From Stomorhina lunata (taxonomy: Eukaryota; Arthropoda; Insecta; Diptera; Rhiniidae): a stretch of 64,000 bases of DNA. Below, piece after piece: positions 48,701 through 57,700 of the stretch. How positions within the stretch are numbered: the stretch's first letter is position 1; every line of letters starts with the position of its first letter. The stretch spans positions 53,088,174 to 53,152,173 of the forward strand of contig OW121740.1 in assembly GCA_933228675.1 (NCBI GenBank), in the 5' to 3' direction. The position numbers and the translations under genes are program-made. The notes under the pieces were generated by a model, which was given only the letters and a program-made list of their open reading frames with translations, was not told the DNA's origin and ran no database searches.

Positions 48701-51700
48701 GTGGAAACCCGTTTAATAGAGAACAAGGAACTCGGAAAAAATTCAGTTTAGTGGTTCTATCAAGCACTAGCAGAAATTGTAGAACTTATAAAATATGATA
48801 TCATATGTAGGCAAGTAAATATATTAATGATAAATGATAAAAATTAGCAGCGGACAAATTTGAAAGAAAATCTGTTAAACCGATTTTTGGAAACAAGGAG
48901 TCTCAGCTCATCAAACAACAACTAGTGTCAATAAATAGGTTTTAACTTTTTTATAATATTGTTATGCTGGTTACTTCCTGTATATTAAAATAAGTAATAT
49001 AAAATTAAAAACATCCTAGACAAAAATGGTTTTAATGAAGTAGGGCAAACATAGAATCAGATCCCGAGAGGAAACTTTCATTAGGTAGCAAAATAACCAA
49101 AATATAACTACTAATTTGCAACGGGTGATGTAGTGGATGTTCGGCTGATTGGTCTTAATTTGGTAAGCCCAGACTTACCTTAGTTATCCACGATCACCCG
49201 GAAACTACGTAAACACCCGTTAATGTAGTGAGCTTACATGTGCCGCGAGTTCTCCCATAAAATCGATACAAATATGGATTAGGGCGTCAGGCTGGGAAAA
49301 CACAATTATGTACAATGAAATAGCTAAAATTAGAATAAAAACGCCCTCTCTAATGTTAGAAGAGAACGTCCGAAACTTCAATGGAAAGGCCAAGTAGAGG
49401 AAAATCTTTCAAAGCTTGAACTACAAAATTGGAGAATATGCGCTCAAAATCGAAGCGCATGTAATTCAAAAATTTGTTCGGCCTTTCACGTTAATGGTTG
49501 CAAATATGGGCCATTTAAGTAAGTATGTAATTAGGCATACATCTGCCAAAGTTTTAAGATGCGAAAAAGTAACGTCTTAGTGCAAAATAGACCAATGTTG
49601 TGGATAAACTTAACAGTATTCCCAACAACTTTTTTTTCTGCATACCCACTACTCTCTTAGACCGATTTTTTTGTATTGACAGTCAGACCGCCAATAAATC
49701 ACTAACTAATGCTTTAAAGTCATGTGTTTTTATTGGTGAATGCTGGGCATCCCTAATTGGATGGCAAAACATTCCACTGTAAAACGTATCTGGAAACACT
49801 ATTGCTGAAAACCACACTTGTGGTTTTTGTAACTGCGATATTATTGGTAATGTCGCTGAAATGGCAGTCCTTGGTCGGAATCCTAAGATTTCCGAGACGT
49901 TCTAGAACGAAGAACCGACGAACATGGGAACTGGACACTCTTGGTTTCCTTAGTCGAGGGGAGGCTGACCAGTATATATGACAGCTCATAGAGAAAGAGA
50001 CCGCTCTAGGTAAAAAACGGTAAAAACCAACTACATAAAACAAGAGGTAGGGACGATTGTAGGAGTTGTCATAATATTAGCAAGAACAGACGGTTACCAA
50101 CCTCCTTTGTCATTGAATAAAGTTGATCTAGCGCTAGTTCCAAAATAATAACAAAATAGCAAACAAAAATATGTACTTAATATTGTGAAGTTCACAATTA
50201 CTCAAATTAATTTATAGTGTAGTTGTTACGTTTTGGTGTGGACGTCAACATTTGCTTTACATGCTAACAAACAATCAAAGAAATATGTAATACATATATG
50301 TAAATTTTTATTTAAATTGCACTCATTCATGTTTAATAAAAAAAATTTTGTAGTTGGGAATTTATTAAAAATTCGATTTTTTAAGAGTAAAGATTATTTG
50401 ATACTTAGCGTTTTTAAATATTCAATATTCTTAATTATTTTTTTCATTTGTATTACATAGTGGACAAAATTGTGGAAATTTACAATTATGCTGTTAAACA
50501 GTCACCGAATAACGAGGAACTATTAGCACATCTGTTCATATCTCATGTCCGTTTGGAGGATTTTAAAGCACAACAGTCGGTGGCCTTGCAAATGTATAAG
50601 GCACAACCAAAGAATGCCTATTATTTTTGGGCAGTTATGAGTGTTGTATTGCAGGTAGGATATAAATAAAATGTTGTATTACAATTTTTTTTAACTTTCT
50701 TTAGTATAATTCTTTATACAAAATATTGTTCTCCAAAATGCTATTAACAATCAAAAATTCTATTTGATATTTAAAATTTTAACATGTTTTTTTTAGGGCA
50801 TTCGCGGTCCTGAAAGTACCAATGAAACCAAACGTAAAATATATTTATCATTGGCTCAACGTATGGTCGATAAAATGATACAGGAAAACAAATTGGAATC
50901 AGAGCAAGAAGTCCACTTGTATTTGCACATTTTAAAATTACAAAACAAATTTAAGGAAGCTTTAGAATTCCTCAACGGACCCGTGTGTGAAAAGTTATAT
51001 CCTGGTGCCCCTATTTATATGAAAATAAATCTATTAAAAGAGCTAAAGATGTGGCAGGATTGTAATACGTTACTTAAGAATTTACTGAAGGATGAGTAAG
51101 TAGTTTTGTTTAAAATTTTCAACATAAGAAAAAAACTTAAAAAAAAATAAATCGGACCTTATTATAATCGAATTTACATAAAGCATAAATTCGATAATAT
51201 GGTTAGATTTAGCTAGTTTCGAATTGGACTCGGCCTAAAATTTTGAAATTGTACTAGTTTACACTTCACCGTTCGTGCTAAAGCTAAACCTACATTTATA
51301 TTCCACGTTATTCGTACTGAAGAATTGTGTCAGAACTTAAAAAATTTTCAAATGAAACTATATCGAAACCTACCAATCGGACTATATTTACATTTTGAAT
51401 AAGTCCTACAAGCTTATTAATCTTACCGAACAGCAAACAACCATTGCCTGAGCTTAAAAGCGTATCATTATTGTAGTGTTAAACTGTTTCGATGGTTAGT
51501 TAGACGACCATCTTCGCCAAAGGACAATTTCTAATTCTAGACCGATCGAAAATCACTTCTTATATCGTAATGCGTTTAGTTTTTTTACAGGAGAAACAAA
51601 AAACATTATTACTTTTAAACTACAAGAAACATTAAATCCAATTTTTGGAATTGGGTCAACAAAGCATCAGCGAAAAAAAAACTAAAATGATAAAAATCGT

Positions 51701-54700
51701 TTAGTTTAGTACTGCGTATTTCGATTCGAAAGAAATTATTTTCGAAACACAATTAAAGCATACAAATTCGAAACGTATTATTTTTGAATCGAGATACGCA
51801 GTAACCCCCCCAGGTGAAAATTATGGAGTTTTTGCAAATTATTTTAATAATAAAACAGGGACTATCAGTTCAGTTTTATCTTTTATTTGCTTCCTACACT
51901 TTTGTCTTTCCTTTTTGTAGAACTATACAGCGATGTCACAGAACTCAATTCCGTTCGAAAGTGGAATGAATTCCGTAATTTGCTTCTGTACAAAAAGTAA
52001 AACGATTTTTTTTTCGGAATGAAACCACTTTCTCATTTGGAAGTGGAATTGAATTTGTATGTTTTTTTTGTTTGTTTAATATTTGAACAATTTGTTCAAT
52101 TATTTAGTGTTATTTGTTAAATCATAGATAGAGTTTGATGCCAATCCACCCCAACTATGCCCGAGAGGCGCGAGGTACTTTTCTTTACTGTTTTCATGAA
52201 TTTTGAATAATAATAAAAAAAAAAACAGTTAAAAATATAGCGTTTTGTACTGTTTTATAGCATTTAAAATTTTTCGGAATCTTAACTCATTCCGATCGGA
52301 ATTTAACTACGGAATCGTTTCAATTCCGAACGGAGTTTGTGATATGCCTGATGAATTGATCATTGAGGTCCATACCTATTTTATATCTTTCTAGTAATAG
52401 CTTGTAAAGCTTCTGGCCTTTGTTGGTAAAAAACTGATCCAAGAGATTTTTGATCTTTACATTTGAATTAAGGATTTTCCTTTAAAAAATTATGTAATTT
52501 TCAGAAAATTTAATTCATTATCCAAAGGCGCCAGATCTGGAAAATATAGAGGATGTAAAAGCTTGTCTCATTTAAGCTATAAAATACTACACCTTTTTTG
52601 TTGTTTATTTCTGGCATTCCTTTTGAAGTTATTAAGCAGTAAACTTCCAAATTAATTTTAATGTTATTCGGTAAAAGCTCAAAAAAGCGGTTTCTCTAAA
52701 ATTCCACCAAAAAGACAGCATCATTGACTTTTGAAATTGGCTTTTGAAATTGACTTTTGAAATGTTTTGATCACATAAATTTTTCGCCACAAAAAGCTTC
52801 GGCTTATCTCCTGTAGCATTTCCCATTGACCGTTCCATTTTCGTTTAAAAAAATGTAGTCCAATGATTTTTTCGGAACTATCATGCTTTCAAATGAGTGA
52901 TCGACAGAAACCCCTTATTTTTTTGTATTAAAGTTTCCGTAAGTAGTTTGTATAGAAGCTGTGGTCAAATGTGAACCGATTTCTTGCAATTTCAATATCA
53001 ACTTTTCCATGAAATGAGAATGTTCTTGCTGTATTCGTCTGTTCGTATCGTAGGCGAACGTCTTAGAATTTCATTAGGATCCTGAATATACAGTGTGAGC
53101 CAAACATACAACAAACATTATATTAACCATTGTAAAGTAAAATACGTTTCAAAAACTCTGGGTATTTGGATTAAAACCTATTTTATTAATTTAAAAGATT
53201 CAAAAGATTTTTATCTGACTATTGCTTTCGCCATTTCAAAAAGTTTGTAAACTACTCTTTTATACATTTGAGTTTAGGTTCTTTATTCTGTTTATACCTA
53301 TACGTAACGGACATTTATCGGTCTATATATCAATAATCTTTTCTGTTGTCTGTTTAAAAAGAAATCTAAAAATTCACTAATGTCGAACTTTGACGCTGGT
53401 AAAAACTGGGTTAATATTAATAATTTTATTAAATTAATAATCAATTTTTATTAAATAAGCACAATTGTAAAGGTCCCTATGCTCCACTGGGAGTCAAGAA
53501 GAATGATTGTAAAGGAATTACTTAAACCCTTAATATATGTATTTTTTATTGATGAACCGCGTTTTTCATCAATCTTTGAATTAGACGATATTAACCTAAC
53601 CTCTGGTCATATTTTAGACACGATCGTTGGGACTACTATCAGGATTACTTAACAACTTGCTTTGAGCTACTGAAACAGCAGCAAAGTGAAGCTAGTGCCG
53701 AAAAGACCGACGAAGAAAAAGAAAAGTCTGCGCTAAGCGCTTTAGATGAATGTCATGAATTTTTGTGTCAGGTAATAAAATTTATTTAATATTTTACTAA
53801 CATTAACTAATTTCTTAACTAAATAAATAAACACAGCTCATTGAATCTGAGGAGAAAAAGGTGCGTGGTCCCTATTTGGCCCGCTTGGAATTGCACAAAA
53901 GAATGCGTGAACATAATATGGATGCACAGACACTATTAGGAGATTTTGGTGAATTAGTTATAGAATATTTCCGTTTGTTTGGTGATAAACCCTGTTGCAC
54001 CCATGATATAACGCTATTTTTGCCCTCTATTACCATGGAGGCAAGAAAAGAATTGGCCAATAAGCTGTTGCAGGAGAGTGGTATAAGTCCGACAACATTA
54101 CCACAAAATGTAAGCAAATAAGTATTAAATTTGTATTTGTTAATAAAACTTTTATTTTGCAGAAAGAGCAAATGCAAAAGCATATTTGTGCTTTGCAAGT
54201 TTCACGCATTAGTGGTTCACATTTGGATTTAGACATAGAGCATCGTTTAGCATTTTATACTGCATTAAAACTACACTACGAACATGGTTTAAGTACATTT
54301 GGTAAAAATTTATTACCTACTGATATGGGTCCCTCAGATCCTTATGCTTTATTAGCAGGTAAATTCTAATTGAATTTAAAGTTAAAGAAGTTCTTTAACA
54401 CTTATTTTAATTCCGTTTAGCTAATGTTATGTATGATATCAGCCAAGAAGAACAAAAATCAGATCGCATTTTCGAAGCACTTTGCCTATTGCAATATGTT
54501 TTACGCAATAGTACCAGCAATTTTCATGTTAAGCTATTAAGTCTTAAAATCTATCACATGTTGGGCTGCCCACTAGGCGCTCAAGAGATGTACGATTATT
54601 TGGAAATCAAACAAATACAATTGGATTCCATGGGTTATGTTCACTGTAATCCATTAGTGTTGTCAGGCCGTTTTTCCTTTGTTCGTTCCGTGTATGATTC

Positions 54701-57700
54701 AACATTGAAATTCTTCACCAATAGCTACAAGGAACGTCTAGAGTATATTGCGCTCACCTATCGTTTCTGCACATTCTCAAAACTGGAAGAGTTTATGAAT
54801 TTCAAAGAACGTCTAACAAATAGTTTACATTATGTTGCAAGCTCTGTAGAGGCTCAATTATGTGATTTGGTTATGTTGTATGGCAATGTTCAACAAAATC
54901 TTAATACTTACATGGTAATGTCCATTGATCCGGCTGAAGATCGTATTTCGTGGAATGAATTAAGTGATAATCGTGATTTGGGTGCTCTTATACACTGGGA
55001 TCCCGTGCATTTGGTAGACGTCGAGGAGCAACGCAAAGAATCGATTAAACAAGAAACTGAAGTCTTACATATACGTTCGCTACTTTTACGTTTAATAGCT
55101 TCATTCGTTGATCTTTTCCATCCAACATTGAGCGCTAAATATTGTCGGGCTGCTGCTTACAATGCCAAGGAATGTCAAAATGCGATTTCCACACCTGCCA
55201 AAGAAATCGCCGTCATTGAATCGTTGCGTAATTCATGGTTAGAAGTTTTTAAACGTTTACGTTCTGCAGATATTAAGCCGTTACACAATCGCTTTCTAGT
55301 CAATCTTTTGCCAACACGTTTGCATTTATTACTCGAAATGCCATATGAAAAGTTCTTCAGTGACTTGGCCGATCTGGTCAGGCAAATGTATGTCGGCGAT
55401 ACCAATCTAACGCTACAATGCAAAATGATCAGTGATAATGTTGTGGGTGTCGTGAATTTGTGTGAAGCGACTATTAAAGAAAGTGATGAGGCCACCGAGG
55501 ATGGTCTGTGGAAAAGACGGGAATGGCAAAACAAAGTGGCTGTTTGTTTAGAGGTAAATATAAAATTATTTTCTTTATTATTTTTTTTTACATCAATAGA
55601 AGCACACCTCTTCAGTTTTTAATTGAACACAATAAAAAACCTAAAGACTATAAGAACTTCCGATATCTTGTAAAATTATACACTGATTTCCCGTGAAACA
55701 AAGAAGTGTAACCCTCCCAATTGTCCCTGCCGGGAAATACGTTTTCCACTCAATAACATTACGTTCTCTACTCAATAGCATCAATTCATCTGACCCTGAT
55801 CCAAAACCTAGTAGACCTTTTATATTTAGAACTCCAATATATCCTTTCTACCTCGGTTTTAAAATACCCGATTTATTTCGCCATAGAAAACTCTATCTAA
55901 CAACCCGTTTTTTGAAGTGTTATATAAAGAATAAACGTAGCTTGATGTCCAGGAATGTCCGTCATACATACTCTAATAAGTAAATACGGATTGTTTTGCT
56001 CAATCTTAGTACCCCGACTAAGAACTGTCTTCTGTGATATATTAAAAAAATTCAACAACGGATCTGTCTATAGATGTTTAAATCCAATCCTTCAGGAATA
56101 GTAAAAGTTGAGTCCCTTTTTCATACGTTCCTGTTTATTCCTTCTACATGAAAACTTCATAACCAAGATTATTTTATCTTTGTTGCTAAACAATTTAGGT
56201 TTGGTAGCATTTAATCCTCTATATCTTTTGTATATCGTTGGTCTCATGTAGAAAGGCCCTAACTCAGACTTTTTTCGAAATTGATTTTTTTGTGATTCCA
56301 ACGCAATTAACGCAAATAAACCTCCTCACAATTTTATAATAAAAGCCGTAAAAACTTTCATAATTAAAAGCTTTCGCGATTTTTTGTAATTTTCCAAAAA
56401 GCGCTAACTTATTCCTAAAAAAATATATATGTTTTAAAAGCCCTATCTTGCCAAATTATGTATCATAATATAAAACTTTCGCATCATAAAGCTTTTGGTT
56501 GGATGTATAATGATTTCTTATATTAAACTTTTGTCGACAACATTTTTCGGATAGAAAACTTTCAATGTTAAAAGCTTCTCTATAGATAACTTTTAATATC
56601 TAAAATTTTATACTAAAAACATTACTTATCAAAAGCTTTCCAATAAAAAACTCATTATTTATCTAAAGTTTTCTTATATAAAACTTTCGATGTCGAAAGG
56701 TTTTCTATAATAAACTTTCGATATCGAAGGATTTCTTATATAAAACATTTGTCGTACAAATATTTCAGATAGAAAACTTAAAAAAAAAACTTTCCTATAG
56801 AAAAATTTCAATATCGAAAGCTTTTAGCTTTTCCTATAGATAAATTTAATATCTTAAACTTTCTAAAAACTGTTTATATTAAAAATTCGTATATAAAACT
56901 TTCGATGTCAGAAGGATTCCTATTATTAACATTCGACATCGAAAGATTTTTTATATAAAACTTTCCTATAAAAAAACTTTTAATATCAAAAGCTTTTTTG
57001 TTTCAAAAATCTTTTAACTAAAAACATTCGAAAGCTTTCCAGAAAAAAAAGATTTTCTTTATAAAACTATCAATGTCTAAAGCTTTTTATAAAATAAACT
57101 TTCGATATCAAAAGATTTCTTATATAAAACTTCTGTCGTCAAAATATTTCGGATTGAGAACCTCTTATATCAAGAGATTTCCTAAAGGTTACTTTAAATG
57201 TCCAAAGCTTTCAAATAATATCAAGAGTTTTCTAATATAAAAATCTTTCGATTTCGAAATGCTTCCTAAGAATAAACTTTCGATATGAAAAGATTTTCTA
57301 TAGAAAACTTTTGATTTCCTTACTTTAAACTTAAAACTTTGAATATCGAAAGATTTCATATAGAAAACATTCCAAGTCAAACTTTCAATATCGAAAGCTT
57401 CTATAGAAACAATATCTAAAGCTTTTCTATAGAAAACTTTTAATATCCAAAGATCTCTTGTAGAAATCATTCGCTTTCGAAAGCTTTCCTATAGAAAATA
57501 TTCGCTATGTAAAGTTTTCCTTAACACAATTTGTTTTGATTACTACTGAAGCCCTACATTACATTTATGCTCTGGAATGAGAATACAAAAAGCCCTATCT
57601 CAAATAAGTTTTTTATATGTTTAAAATTTAAAAAAAAAGTTTTGAGAATCAAATTCGTCCTTAATTTTAAAATTTTGTCAATGTTTTAAATCATTTTTAA

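Noticed and set aside
53593..53602. AACCTAACCT before NAA25 exon 5 as another LINE 3' tail
   Set aside because: The preceding sequence does not match the LINE 3' UTR, so two repeat units alone are not enough.
55693..55983. 96-codon frame in NAA25 intron 8 as a coding exon
   Set aside because: NAA25 exons 8 and 9 join in frame without it, and it shows no recognisable domain.
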